This document shows positions 25,769-36,367 of a stretch of 56,893 nucleotides of DNA, piece by piece (the stretch's first letter is position 1; every line of letters begins with the position of its first letter). A program made the position numbers and the translations under genes. This DNA is from Legionella genomosp. 1. GTDB lineage: Bacteria > Pseudomonadota > Gammaproteobacteria > Legionellales > Legionellaceae. The notes under the pieces are model-generated. The model was not told the origin of the DNA. It worked only from the letters and a program-made list of their open reading frames with translations, and made no database searches. The stretch covers positions 1-56,893 of the forward strand of contig CAMCUM010000015.1 of assembly GCA_945878975.1 (NCBI GenBank), given 5' to 3'.

Positions 25769-26563
25769 ATGACAGAACCAGAATTTACCGATTCTCTTAG
25801 TAAAAAAACATTTCAAGTTTTACATCTTGGACAAATTCCTTATATTCGCGTTAAAGCATTTTATGAGCCAACCTTGTGCATGCATGCACTTAAAAAGTTG
25901 AATCAATCTGCACAACTAAAATCCTATCCTGAGCTACCTTCTTTCCAACGTGTGGGAACGCCCTTCGCTCAAGGGTATGAACATTTCTTGAAACACGATG
26001 ACCCATCAATTTTAACGGATTATTTTCAAAATAGCTTCAACATGATGAAGCATGTACGCGATCTTTTCTATCCATATGCCTCTCCTATAGATAATCTACG
26101 CCTTTTACTTGATGAAATATGGGATTCAGGCGCTCACCTCAAAACAGTAAATAAGCAGAAATATTTCGCAGGGATTGTTCGATTAATGCAAAATTCTGAA
26201 GTGAGTCTACCCCCCCACATTGATAGATATTTATCCTATGATCCCAACATGGATAAGACGTACGATACCCAGTTCTCAGCCAATATATACATAGACACAC
26301 CTCAAAGTAATGGGCAGCTTAATTTATGGTTAAAACCAATTACAAACATTGCCTCGGAACAAAAATTTAACCTGGCCGTCTGCGAAGAAGGCAGTTTTCC
26401 GCCCGACCCTCAATTTTCAATTTCACCTGAACAAGGTGATTTAATTATTTTTAATGCGTCGTTATTACATTCCGTAACCGGAAACATCGCAGGGAGTCGC
26501 ATTTCTTTAGGCCTATTCATTGGCATTAACAATCCCACGGAACCACTTGAGTTTTGGAGTTAA
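25769..26563 (+). CDS. 2-oxoglutarate/Fe(II)-dependent oxygenase-like protein
   Basis: A 264-residue protein with the facial triad of the double-stranded beta-helix oxygenases: His150-x-Asp152 (PPHIDRY) and His234 (LLHSVTG), followed ten residues later by Arg244 (SRISLG), which would bind 2-oxoglutarate. SANIYIDTPQSNGQLNLW fits the core strands. Such enzymes hydroxylate, desaturate or chlorinate; the Asp in H-x-D argues against a halogenase, which has Ala or Gly there. It is the first gene of a three-gene rightward operon ending in the cassette ACP. The likely substrate is a carrier-bound or released locus B intermediate. Confidence 0.82.
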   Translation: MTEPEFTDSLSKKTFQVLHLGQIPYIRVKAFYEPTLCMHALKKLNQSAQLKSYPELPSFQRVGTPFAQGYEHFLKHDDPSILTDYFQNSFNMMKHVRDLFYPYASPIDNLRLLLDEIWDSGAHLKTVNKQKYFAGIVRLMQNSEVSLPPHIDRYLSYDPNMDKTYDTQFSANIYIDTPQSNGQLNLWLKPITNIASEQKFNLAVCEEGSFPPDPQFSISPEQGDLIIFNASLLHSVTGNIAGSRISLGLFIGINNPTEPLEFWS

Positions 26564-26566
26564 AGA

Positions 26567-27322
26567 ATGATCATCAAAAAAAAGCTTCCGCTTAAATTAA
26601 CTATCATTAAATACTGTATACAAAATCCAATTGAATTTCTAAACAGGAAATTTTCTCGAGTGGGCTACGGTGCGTTTCATGACTTATTGCAATTTTCCTG
26701 GGTAAAATCACTTGAAGATGCTGCAAATGATATACAACAAGAATGCATTGCCGTGTCTACACCTAAAGCCCTACCCAATGTGCAACATATTTTTCCCGCT
26801 GAATCACCCCTCGCATCAAATGAAAATTGGAAAGTTTATTTTCTATACTTATACTGGAACCTCATTGAAGAACAAGCCAACATGTGCCCAGCTACCATCA
26901 ATGTCATTAAAAAAATTCCAGGCGTGGTGTCAGTGTTTTTTTCAGTATTATCCCCTGGTAAAACAATTCCTGAACATGTAGGCGGTTACAATGGGGTATT
27001 ACGTTGTCATTTGGGATTAGTCATCCCTTCCCCAGAAAAAAGCTGTGGCATTAGTGTAGGCGGCAAAACTGAATATTGGTCAGCAAAAAAAGTAATCATT
27101 TTTGATGATACTTTTCCTCATTCAGCTTGGAATCACTCAAACGATCAGCACCGCATTGTTCTGTTTATTGATTTTTTGCGGCCTTTGCCACCCGTACTGA
27201 GTCAGTTAAACAAATGGTTTTATCAATTTGTCAGTAAACAAAAAGATATTCAAGAAGGTCTCACCAATTTAAAAAACCTGAACCTAACACTAACGAACGC
27301 TACATTTGAGGCGAAAAATTGA
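26567..27322 (+). CDS. Aspartyl/asparaginyl beta-hydroxylase-like oxygenase
   Basis: A 251-residue protein with the AspH (PF05118-type) pattern: FFSVLSPGKTIPEHVGGYNGVLRCHLGLVIP, then VGGKTEYWSAKKVIIFDDTFPHSAWNHSNDQHRIVLFIDFLRP. The expected iron ligands are His137 (PEHVGG) and His185 (FPHSAWN), with Arg146 and Arg196 as 2-oxoglutarate contacts. Family members in NRPS clusters hydroxylate aspartate-like residues at the beta carbon. It lies 3 bases after the first oxygenase gene and its stop overlaps the TTG start of the ACP gene (TTGA). The target residue here is not known; neither A domain has an Asp code. Confidence 0.88.
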   Translation: MIIKKKLPLKLTIIKYCIQNPIEFLNRKFSRVGYGAFHDLLQFSWVKSLEDAANDIQQECIAVSTPKALPNVQHIFPAESPLASNENWKVYFLYLYWNLIEEQANMCPATINVIKKIPGVVSVFFSVLSPGKTIPEHVGGYNGVLRCHLGLVIPSPEKSCGISVGGKTEYWSAKKVIIFDDTFPHSAWNHSNDQHRIVLFIDFLRPLPPVLSQLNKWFYQFVSKQKDIQEGLTNLKNLNLTLTNATFEAKN

Positions 27323-27561
27323 ACGACACATCCCCTTATTTTATTTTTTTTACCAAAATTTTAAAAGAAATCACACCCGATTTCACTCATTATGCTTTTA
27401 ACCTCGAGTCAGATCTGAATGAACTGGGTATTTCCTCAATGGACCGAATGGAGAGCATTCACGAACTCATCTGTCAATTTAAATTACAAATCCCAATGAT
27501 CGCTTTTGCTGGAAAAATGAAAATAAACGATATCATTGGTGTCATTACGGATCAGGCGTAA
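27319..27561 (+). CDS. Discrete acyl carrier protein of the beta-branching cassette (AcpK-like)
   Basis: An 80-residue carrier protein. The attachment site is Ser40 in ELGISSMDRMESI, where the usual Asp before the serine is replaced by Ser. The pattern L-G-x-x-S-(M/I/V)-D-R-x-E-x-I and the later FAGKMKINDIIGVI match donor ACPs of HMGS cassettes. It should carry malonyl, then acetyl after decarboxylation, for transfer to a beta-keto chain by the HMG synthase. The start is TTG, overlapping the previous stop by four bases; no nearer ATG exists. The 3' end overlaps the end of the opposing NRPS gene by 17 bases. Confidence 0.88.
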   Translation: MNDTSPYFIFFTKILKEITPDFTHYAFNLESDLNELGISSMDRMESIHELICQFKLQIPMIAFAGKMKINDIIGVITDQA

Positions 27562-30500
27562 AATGATCTAGTCGCTTACAGGTTTCTTGGGCTAAAAAAT
27601 TCACCATAGGTGAATCAAATAACGTGTAATGATCCGCATCTATATTCAACACATCGTAATTACTTGGTTCAAAAAGAGTTTCCCACGCTTGATCAGGCTG
27701 AACAGCCCCTGGTAACATCTGTTTTGATCGAAACATCAATGCATTAACCGCAAGCTTTGCTGCGCTATATTTAGCGTACATTTTACTGTTAGCCCAATAA
27801 ACATTAAACAACGCCATGAATAAATCAAATGACATAGATTGGGGCAAAATCTTCTGTTTTACTACATCATTAAACAACTCATTTTCTATCACTTCTTCTA
27901 AATTAACCGGTGCAAGAAATGACTTCCCATGCTGATAGGCAATCTCACTAACGTAATGAACCATTAGATCTAACTTATTTGCAATGTGTTGATGGTGATT
28001 ATGATAAGTACTCGGAAGATAACTATCATACATCACTAATCCTGGAATTTGCTGCCCTTCAGCTAATAATAATCTCGCCATCTCCACTGCAACAATGCCC
28101 CCAAATGACCACCCTCCTAACAAATAGGGTCCTTGAGGCCGGACTTTCTTTAACTCACTCACATAAAATACCGCCAGATCATAAACCGTAGCATGATTCA
28201 TAAGTCCATTTTGCGGTGCTTGCACTGCATATAACGGTCTTTGCTGATCCCAATGATCAACTAACCGAAAATAATTCATTATCCCCCCACCAATAGGATG
28301 GACACAAATAAATGGAATTTTATCTCCTTTACTCTGGCATGTGATATAAATCGGTTGTTCGGATTGAATACCCTGTTTATCTATATAGGTAGCAAGACTT
28401 TGTATTGTTTGGTAGTTTATAGCCTGAGAAAATTCAATATCCAATTTAAATAATTCTCGAACTTGCATAACCATTTTTATGAAAGTTAGCGATGTTCCAC
28501 CACACTCCATAAATGAATCATGTATATTGATTTCGCTTATGGTTAATAACTCACACCACAGCGTATTCAATTTATTTTCTGTGTCACTCAAGTGTACACG
28601 TTCTGATTGAGATACATTTTTTTTCGATTTCATATGCGCAGAAAATTGCTCTAACAATTTCTTATTATCAATCTTCCCGTTTTGATTCAATGGAAAATGC
28701 TTTAGCTGAATAAACAGTGTTGGGATTTTATACTCCGGCAAATACTGCCTTAATTGCGCCTTAATCACCATGGGGTCCAGCATTTGCTGTGGATCTAGCA
28801 TAAAAGCCACAAGTGTTTTGATCTTATTAACGCTCACTTTGTCCTTGAAGTAACGTACCAATGCCCCATTTTCGCCTAAAATTTTATTAATATAAGATTC
28901 AATTTCACCTAGTTCAATTCTATATCCATTAATTTTAATTTGGCCATCTTCTCGACCAAGAAACTCAATCATACCTCCTGGTCTGTACCGTGCTTTGTCA
29001 CCGGTGCGATAAAGTCTCAAATCACTGAATGGTGCTCTGATAAATGCAGCATCCGTTAATATCTTATTATTGATATAACCTACTGCGACGCCCTGCCCGC
29101 CAATATACAAGTCACCGGATACCCAATCCGGCACCGGATTAAGATGAGCATCTAAAATATGCAGCTCTTGATTTGATAACGGAAAACCATAGGGAATACT
29201 AGTCCATGCTGCGCTTAGTTTATCGTTTATTACATAATAATTAGACCAAATAGACGCTTCAGTCGCCCCACCAAGACAGATGATCTGTAAGTCCGGATTT
29301 AATTGCTTAGCTTGTGTAGGTAAATATAGAGGGATCCAGTCACCACTCAACAATACCTTGTTTAATTTATTAATGAACTTGCGATTTATTTCTGCACTTT
29401 CAACTAATAATGCAAATAATGCTGGAACAGTATTCCAAATAGACACATCGTATGTATTAATCAGTTCTAACCAATGTGTCACATCTTTTTGTTTTTCATG
29501 TTCAGGAATGACAACAGAACCCCCTGCAAACGCTAACCCAAAAATATCATATACGGATAAGTCAAAATGAAACCCTGAACACATGAGTACAGTATCCTTG
29601 GCACAGATCGTCATGCGTTCGTTAATATCCAAAATTGTATTTACAGCACCTTGATGATCTATCATGACCCCTTTGGGCGTACCTGTACTGCCTGAGGTAA
29701 AAATAATATAAGCGATATCAGTTAATTTACGTTCGGTACTCACATACTCAGGGTGATGATCCATCTCAGAAACAGCATCAAATAATAAATAATTCATTTG
29801 AATTTCAAGCTTATCCAATAAATCCACTTGCGAAATAAGTAATTTACAATTGACCTGCTTTAAAATAGAGGATATTTGATCAGCAGAAAGATCGCAGTCC
29901 AGCGGTAAATAAGTCCCACCACACCGTAAAATACCATATGCAGCAACAACTTGCCGCCAACTTTTAGGTAACAAAATAGCGACTATATCAGCGCTTTTAA
30001 CATTTAAATTTAGCAATTGATAGGTAAGATTATTAACATAATTCGAAGTCTGTCGAAACGTAAATTGTCGACCCTCTGACACTAGGAAATTTTTATTGGG
30101 TGTTAAATGTGCATGTTTTCTCAAGCCATCATCTAAAAAAGATAAATTAAAGTGTTGATAACTAAGGTTTACAATTGCGCGCTCTTTTATTTGATAGGCA
30201 GGAATGCGTAAATGCGTCGTCGAGATCCACTGATCTTTCATCGCTAAAGAAGACAAGTAGTGCTCGTAAGTTGATAACAATGTTTCAATAAAACCCTCTG
30301 GAAAAAAATCAACCACATAATCCCAATATAAGTTTAAACCATCCTGCGTTTCAACGACCTGATGATCAATCCAAATACCCGGACTTTGAATTGAACCAGA
30401 GACATATTCACCCACAAACAAATCCGTTTGATTGGCATTAACAAGACCTAATGTTGACGAAAAAACAATCGGAATAGGGCTGAAATTCTGATAGGCTTTC

Positions 30501-31498
30501 TCGCGATTATGCATGCGCGCGACTTCAACACCACTAAATCGGTGATGTGCATAATATTGGAAAACCTTGCGTTGCTGTGCCACAACTAACTCAGCCATCG
30601 TATGTTGGCCTGCTATATTAAAATCGCAGAGCATAATATCAGATAAATTTCCCATCAAGTTCTGATTATTGTCGGCATTATATTCACGATCTACAATCAT
30701 CATACTTAACAATAAATGTTCTGAGTTGGAATATACGGCGAGTACTTTTAAAAATGCGGTTAAAATTGCCATGCTCGGTGTAACCCGGAAATGGCGACAC
30801 TGTTGCTGAATCAAATGCCAATCATAGGTTGAAATCTTAAAGGATCTGCGCTCGGTCCCTTTCCACTCCAATGACTGCATTTTTTGATTAATAGGCAGTT
30901 GTATGTTCTCAGGAAAATGCCTGACCCGCTCTTCCCAAAATAATTTATCTTCCGTATATTTTTCAGACATCTTATATCGGTTAATTTGCTCAATATACGC
31001 TACAAATTGAGGGTTCATAGGATTTGCTATTGCGAATGCTTTATAGTCCTGAAAACAATTTATTAGGGTGGAAATAAACGTATGTCCAGCAATACCATCT
31101 AAAAGAATTAATGACGCCATATAATGAATAGTAAATGAACTTTCATTATGGATGATCACCATTTGAAATAATTGTTTATTCAGTGACGGGAAGTACTTAT
31201 GCATATGAAAACGTATGTTTGCAATCTGCGCACTCAGTTGTTGTGTCGAATCATAAACATCATATTTGAAGAGGGCATTTTTGGGATCAATTTTTAATTG
31301 TCCCGATGCTGTGATCGTTGCCATGAGAATGGGGTATTTGCGTAAACAAAACGCCAATGCGCGATCAAAGCGAATCTTAGACCACTTTAAATTGAATTTA
31401 ATTTCATGATAACCAAGTGCGCGACCAAATAGATGGGTCACACCTTGTTCTCCAACCCAATATGCCTCTTGAAGCGGCGTCAACTCGCATACAATCAT
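27545..31498 (-). CDS. NRPS, terminal module: Cy-A(Cys)-PCP-TE
   Basis: 1317 residues. Residues 1-430 are a heterocyclization-type domain (LTPLQEAYWVG; PIVFSSTLG at 343-351; SPGIWIDHQV at 372-381), but the D-x4-D motif reads S129-x4-D134. The A domain spans about 450-950 (TSGSTGTPKG at 601-610). Its specificity residues, by alignment to GrsA, are D646, L647, Y650, N689, L716, S718, L742, I750, W751, which is the cysteine code DLYNLSLIW. The PCP serine is Ser1003 (GGTSL). A type I thioesterase follows with Ser1131 (GWSFGG), Asp1158 and a C-terminal His (DHYTLFD). It adds cysteine, perhaps cyclised to a thiazoline, and releases the product. It lies 15 bases after NRPS1 and is the last gene of the main operon. 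Confidence 0.93.
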   Translation of the reverse strand: MIVCELTPLQEAYWVGEQGVTHLFGRALGYHEIKFNLKWSKIRFDRALAFCLRKYPILMATITASGQLKIDPKNALFKYDVYDSTQQLSAQIANIRFHMHKYFPSLNKQLFQMVIIHNESSFTIHYMASLILLDGIAGHTFISTLINCFQDYKAFAIANPMNPQFVAYIEQINRYKMSEKYTEDKLFWEERVRHFPENIQLPINQKMQSLEWKGTERRSFKISTYDWHLIQQQCRHFRVTPSMAILTAFLKVLAVYSNSEHLLLSMMIVDREYNADNNQNLMGNLSDIMLCDFNIAGQHTMAELVVAQQRKVFQYYAHHRFSGVEVARMHNREKAYQNFSPIPIVFSSTLGLVNANQTDLFVGEYVSGSIQSPGIWIDHQVVETQDGLNLYWDYVVDFFPEGFIETLLSTYEHYLSSLAMKDQWISTTHLRIPAYQIKERAIVNLSYQHFNLSFLDDGLRKHAHLTPNKNFLVSEGRQFTFRQTSNYVNNLTYQLLNLNVKSADIVAILLPKSWRQVVAAYGILRCGGTYLPLDCDLSADQISSILKQVNCKLLISQVDLLDKLEIQMNYLLFDAVSEMDHHPEYVSTERKLTDIAYIIFTSGSTGTPKGVMIDHQGAVNTILDINERMTICAKDTVLMCSGFHFDLSVYDIFGLAFAGGSVVIPEHEKQKDVTHWLELINTYDVSIWNTVPALFALLVESAEINRKFINKLNKVLLSGDWIPLYLPTQAKQLNPDLQIICLGGATEASIWSNYYVINDKLSAAWTSIPYGFPLSNQELHILDAHLNPVPDWVSGDLYIGGQGVAVGYINNKILTDAAFIRAPFSDLRLYRTGDKARYRPGGMIEFLGREDGQIKINGYRIELGEIESYINKILGENGALVRYFKDKVSVNKIKTLVAFMLDPQQMLDPMVIKAQLRQYLPEYKIPTLFIQLKHFPLNQNGKIDNKKLLEQFSAHMKSKKNVSQSERVHLSDTENKLNTLWCELLTISEINIHDSFMECGGTSLTFIKMVMQVRELFKLDIEFSQAINYQTIQSLATYIDKQGIQSEQPIYITCQSKGDKIPFICVHPIGGGIMNYFRLVDHWDQQRPLYAVQAPQNGLMNHATVYDLAVFYVSELKKVRPQGPYLLGGWSFGGIVAVEMARLLLAEGQQIPGLVMYDSYLPSTYHNHHQHIANKLDLMVHYVSEIAYQHGKSFLAPVNLEEVIENELFNDVVKQKILPQSMSFDLFMALFNVYWANSKMYAKYSAAKLAVNALMFRSKQMLPGAVQPDQAWETLFEPSNYDVLNIDADHYTLFDSPMVNFLAQETCKRLDHFTPDP

Positions 31499-31513
31499 TA
31501 GGATAGTTCCAGT

Positions 31514-34500
31514 TTAAAGATAATTTGTTTCCACCAAAGGCGACGACATTAGACCATCCATCGATACTTGTTCTGGTAAATGAGGACAATTTAGCTTCGC
31601 GACTAACATTGAAAACGATTCCAATTCAAAAAAATCAGCCACCGTTATTACATTCTCAGAATAGTGTTTATTGATTTGATCGACAATATAGACGGCCGTT
31701 AATGAATTCCCACCTAAATCAAAAAAATTAGAATCTCCAAAAACTGCCATGGGCGAAATACCTAACACTTTAGCCCATAAATCTACTAATGCAGTTCTCG
31801 TATAAGGATGCTCTTCTGGCTTAGAAATGGTTTTTAACTGAGGGAAGCATATCATTTTCAACGCCTCATAATCCCGCTTGCCATTCGATGATATAGGTAC
31901 AGCGTCTATATTAAAAATGATGCTTGGCACTTCATAATCAGGCAATACAAGGGATAAATGTTGTTTTAGCTCACGTAAAAACATCTCCGACTCGACGCTG
32001 CTATTCAGCATCACTGCCAAATATACTTCATCATGATCAAGCCTGTTTTTTTCAATAAAACTAATCGCTTGCGTCACTTTATCATATTGCAACGCGAAAA
32101 ATTCTATTTCATTCAAGTCAACTCGATTGCCTCGGATTTTCAAACACCGATCAGAACGCCCTAAATACTGCAAACCTGTAGGGGTATATTTTGCTAAATC
32201 ACCGGTTTTAAAATAACGTTTATTATCAAGCTGAATAAAATAGGCCTGCGTCAATTCAAAGGCTTGGTAATAGCCACTCGAAAGCCCCTTACCTGTAATA
32301 CAAATTTCACCTTGTTCATCCGAAATACTGTCGCCATTTAATAACACAATGTCCATATGTTCAATGGCATGACCCAAGGCAATGTTAGTGCCGTCAATAA
32401 TGGGTTGCGATAATAAACAAAAAATACTGCCTTCGGTGGGTCCATACGCATTTAATATAGTGCGCCCTTGGCTTGTCCATTGATTAAAAACAGACTCAGT
32501 TAAATGTTCTCCGCCAGAAAGCAATGTTGTAAATTTCGTCAGTCCTTGACTAGGCGTGATGGATAACACGCATGGCGGCAACAAGGCTGAAGTAATCTCA
32601 TAGGCCGCCAATGTTTGATGCAGTGTCTCTCCAGGTGAAATCTCGTTGTTTTTTGGGATGACTAACGTAGCACCTGCGCGCAATGTAGTTAAAATTTCCC
32701 ACAAAGATGCATCAAATGCAATCGATGCAAATTGTAACACTTTGGCTGTTGGCTCCAATCTTAATGCACCAACTGAATATTGAATGGTATTGAACAAACC
32801 TTCTTGCGTAAGCATGACCCCTTTAGGCTTACCCGTCGAGCCTGACGTATACAAAATACCGATGGTATCTGTAGAAACATCAATAGCGCTCGCAGTATTT
32901 ATTTTATTGAGTTCCGATGTTGCGACAAGTTCATTAAAAGAGCATGTAAAAACAGTTAATCCATCCTTAACTTCCTTCAACGCTTGGTTATGAATCAAAA
33001 GATGGCATGAAGACTCATCAAGAATTTCTTGTTTACGCTGATTAGGCCATTTTGGATCGATAGGCAAGAATATAACGCCAAGGTTTATGCAAGCTAATAA
33101 TGCCACAATGTATTCATAAGAGCGCGAAAAACATAACCCAACCAGTGGTTTCTTATCTTCACTACGACAGGTTATGTTTATCACCTGTTGCAGCTTGCTA
33201 GCAAAAACATCAACATCCTTCGTGAGCGTCTGATATGAAAAAGATTGATCCGCGGATTGAACAGCAATGCAGTCTTGATGGGCTTTCTCCATGGGATACA
33301 ACCCATGACAAAGTCGAACGATTGGCTGAGGTTGGTGAGTATTCAATTCACCAATCAACGCTGTTTTTGCATCGATCTCTAATAATTTCTTAATAAAATT
33401 TATAAATGCATCCAATTGATTTTCAACCGTCTCACGTTTCCACAGCATCGTGTTATAGCTAAAAGTCAAATCAATGACATTATCTTTTTCTTTAATAATA
33501 CAACCAAGATCTGTATGACTTGTGTGATTAAAAAATGGGATGTCAGTAACAAAATCAGGTAAATCAATCGGTAAATCCAGGTTGATTGCTAATCGTAGCA
33601 ACTTTCCTATTTTTCCGGATAAGTTCAAATCTTGGATAATTTTACCAAAAGGTAAATCTTGGTATTTTAAACAATGCATAATTTTACTTTTCGTCTCCAG
33701 AAACCATGCATCTAATGTTTGACTGGCATCTATATGTAATGACAATGGTAACTGATTGACAAAATGCCCAATGGTATTTTTATATTGGGTAAAACGCGTT
33801 GCAGGATTGGTAGGAATGGCAATTAAAAAGTTCTCTGCTTGTGTTAACTGATGTATATACAATCCATAGGCGCTTAAAAAAAAGTTAAAAACACTCAATT
33901 GCTGTGATTTACAATAACGATAAATTTTCTCTGATAATTTTTTCGTTAATGATTTATCACAACAATCGGTCATAATGGATTCATTTGATTGATAATCCAC
34001 GGGTAGTCTTAGGGGGCCACTGACGGCCGATAAGTTTTTCTGCCAATATTGCAGCGCTTGAGAGTAATCAGCCGTTTGCAATATTTGTTGTTGGGTGTAG
34101 ATAAAATCACGATAGGAATGATCTTCAGACAGCGGTGAAATCGCTTTGCCCGCTAAGAGATTAACATAAATGCTCAAAAAACTTTTAATAAAAATATTTA
34201 CCGATAATCCATCGACAAAAATATGATGCAAAACAATCAGCAAATAATACCGATCCTTTAATGGGAACAGTTTTACTTTAAGGGTTGGGCCATTGACTAA
34301 ATTGATAGGTTGCACAGCTTCTGCTTTAAGTTTTGTATACAACCCCTCTTCGTGGGTTATAAATTCATTATCCGTTTCGACTTCAAAGGACAATCTCTCA
34401 TGAACAACTTGCTGTGGATATATTTCTGTATTACAAATAGTTGCCCGCAACATAGGGTAAGCAAGCACGACTTGTTCAAGAGCGCTCACTATTTTACTGT

Positions 34501-36367
34501 GTTCTATTTCTTTAAACGATAAGCAAACGGGGATTGAATCAATGGAAACATTCGGCGTAAGCTGAGCATTCACCCACAGCGCTTGTTGTTCATAAGACAG
34601 CGCAAACGTTGTGTTTTCGACTATATGACCCTCCATAAATCGCTGTTCAATCAGTATATCAACAACTTTACTTACGGTAGAAACGAGATAATCAAGATCT
34701 TCATCACTGTGTGCTTCCGTTAAAAAACAATTGCCTTGATGTAAATAATTGATTCCATGAAATGGAAGTAATTTACCAAACAAGGTTTTTTCATAAGGTT
34801 GCGTTAATCGGATTGAATTATTTTCTTCACTTAAAAACTTAAATCGAAACAAAGAACCAAAACATAAAACTTCAATGGCAACCTTTTTTTGTTGCATGAT
34901 CGCATTCAAGCGATCACACAATAATTGTGTGCGTGCATTTAACGCATGATAAAAAGACTCGCCTCGGGTCTTCATATAGGTTAACACACCCAAAATTGCA
35001 GCGATTTTATAAGGATTATGCGTGTGTGTCCCTGCTAAAAAAGTGGTTTTAACCGAGGGCATGCTATCATCGTCAAACGCCCACTGCCCCCCATCGATGA
35101 GAGACATAATCTCCGCATTCCCCGCAACCATCCCGCCTGTGAATCCGCCACAAATGATTTTTCCATACACCGACAAATCAGCTTGAATACCAAACAAACC
35201 TTGGACCCCACGTGGATGCACTCTAAACCCTGTAATCATTTCATCAAAGATGAGCACAGTATCAATGTTATTTGTTAATTTTCTTAATTTCTCCAAATAA
35301 ACTTGTGCGTGAAAACCCGGAAAACGGCTTTGGATCGGTTCAACTAAAATACCAGCGAGCAAATGAATATGATCTGCAATATAAGTAAGCGATACTTCCT
35401 CTCCATAGGGCAAATAAACAATATCTTCTAAAAAATTTTCTAGAACGCCTGGATATTTAGGCCGTGCGTTATAATCATGCGCTGTCCCATGTGCTAACAC
35501 CCCATCAAAGTGCCCATGGTAACTACCTTTAAACATCACTATTTTTTTTCGACTCGTAAATGCGCGCGCCATACGCATCGCAACCATCACGGCTTCAGTC
35601 CCCGATTGACAAAAAGCAACACGATCATTTTGTGTTATTTCACAAAATAATCTTGCAGTCTCGACGATAGACTCTGCGCCCATTGAAAGCACACAACCAC
35701 TCTCTGTAATTTGACGTATCATCGCATCAGTTAATGCTTCATTACGATGTCCAAATAAATTAACCCCATAATCACCTGCAATATCCAGATAATTATTGCC
35801 ATCTACATCGGTTATCCACGCATCTTTAGCATGTTTAAATATCAACGGATACCATATTTTTTTAAATGTTTGGTCAAAAAACAACGTTAACCGTTGATCA
35901 GCAAAATATTGCCGGCCACTTGTCGCTATGTGTAAGCTTTGCTTCGTTTTATTGATATAATCCTGAAAAAATTCTTCCAAAAATGCTGTTTGCTGAGACG
36001 ACAACGTCGTAGCATTATTTTGCGGTGTTAGCGTTTTTAGCGTTGCAACGGCAGTACACAAATCTTGTACGGATCTGATTTCTGAAATGAAACGGTCAAT
36101 CGATAATTTGACTGTGAATTGCTCTTCAATTTTAATCAGTAATTCCTGAATGATGATTGAATCAACACCAAGATCAGTCAATGAATCACTGGGCTTGAGT
36201 TCTTTTGGATTGATAAAAAGTAAATTCGCCAAAATAACTGCAACCCGTGAGAACTGTTGCGCTTCTTGCGTGGTATTTTTTTCTTGATAAGCTTTTAATT
36301 GCAGAAAAGCCTGCTCTTTAGAAATTAATCCCGCTTTCACATTACTGATGATTGATTGCATACTCAT
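31514..36367 (-). CDS. Hybrid NRPS: ACP-aminotransferase-C-A-PCP
   Basis: 1617 residues. An N-terminal ACP has Ser70 (LGVDS). Residues about 150-575 are a glutamate-1-semialdehyde-type aminotransferase with FDEMITGFR (Asp375) and the PLP lysine Lys403 (VYGKIICGG), the same type as in mycosubtilin and iturin synthetases, where it turns a beta-keto thioester into a beta-amine. A C domain follows with an intact HHxxxDG (His714-Gly720), then an A domain with code residues D1219, A1220, W1223, L1262, L1282, S1284, A1307, I1315; this code is not one I can assign. A PCP with Ser1555 (LGGNSL) ends the protein. It should receive the chain from PKS2, aminate it and condense it with one amino acid. Start overlaps CmlA-like stop (ATGA). 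Confidence 0.93.
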   Translation of the reverse strand: MSMQSIISNVKAGLISKEQAFLQLKAYQEKNTTQEAQQFSRVAVILANLLFINPKELKPSDSLTDLGVDSIIIQELLIKIEEQFTVKLSIDRFISEIRSVQDLCTAVATLKTLTPQNNATTLSSQQTAFLEEFFQDYINKTKQSLHIATSGRQYFADQRLTLFFDQTFKKIWYPLIFKHAKDAWITDVDGNNYLDIAGDYGVNLFGHRNEALTDAMIRQITESGCVLSMGAESIVETARLFCEITQNDRVAFCQSGTEAVMVAMRMARAFTSRKKIVMFKGSYHGHFDGVLAHGTAHDYNARPKYPGVLENFLEDIVYLPYGEEVSLTYIADHIHLLAGILVEPIQSRFPGFHAQVYLEKLRKLTNNIDTVLIFDEMITGFRVHPRGVQGLFGIQADLSVYGKIICGGFTGGMVAGNAEIMSLIDGGQWAFDDDSMPSVKTTFLAGTHTHNPYKIAAILGVLTYMKTRGESFYHALNARTQLLCDRLNAIMQQKKVAIEVLCFGSLFRFKFLSEENNSIRLTQPYEKTLFGKLLPFHGINYLHQGNCFLTEAHSDEDLDYLVSTVSKVVDILIEQRFMEGHIVENTTFALSYEQQALWVNAQLTPNVSIDSIPVCLSFKEIEHSKIVSALEQVVLAYPMLRATICNTEIYPQQVVHERLSFEVETDNEFITHEEGLYTKLKAEAVQPINLVNGPTLKVKLFPLKDRYYLLIVLHHIFVDGLSVNIFIKSFLSIYVNLLAGKAISPLSEDHSYRDFIYTQQQILQTADYSQALQYWQKNLSAVSGPLRLPVDYQSNESIMTDCCDKSLTKKLSEKIYRYCKSQQLSVFNFFLSAYGLYIHQLTQAENFLIAIPTNPATRFTQYKNTIGHFVNQLPLSLHIDASQTLDAWFLETKSKIMHCLKYQDLPFGKIIQDLNLSGKIGKLLRLAINLDLPIDLPDFVTDIPFFNHTSHTDLGCIIKEKDNVIDLTFSYNTMLWKRETVENQLDAFINFIKKLLEIDAKTALIGELNTHQPQPIVRLCHGLYPMEKAHQDCIAVQSADQSFSYQTLTKDVDVFASKLQQVINITCRSEDKKPLVGLCFSRSYEYIVALLACINLGVIFLPIDPKWPNQRKQEILDESSCHLLIHNQALKEVKDGLTVFTCSFNELVATSELNKINTASAIDVSTDTIGILYTSGSTGKPKGVMLTQEGLFNTIQYSVGALRLEPTAKVLQFASIAFDASLWEILTTLRAGATLVIPKNNEISPGETLHQTLAAYEITSALLPPCVLSITPSQGLTKFTTLLSGGEHLTESVFNQWTSQGRTILNAYGPTEGSIFCLLSQPIIDGTNIALGHAIEHMDIVLLNGDSISDEQGEICITGKGLSSGYYQAFELTQAYFIQLDNKRYFKTGDLAKYTPTGLQYLGRSDRCLKIRGNRVDLNEIEFFALQYDKVTQAISFIEKNRLDHDEVYLAVMLNSSVESEMFLRELKQHLSLVLPDYEVPSIIFNIDAVPISSNGKRDYEALKMICFPQLKTISKPEEHPYTRTALVDLWAKVLGISPMAVFGDSNFFDLGGNSLTAVYIVDQINKHYSENVITVADFFELESFSMLVAKLNCPHLPEQVSMDGLMSSPLVETNYL

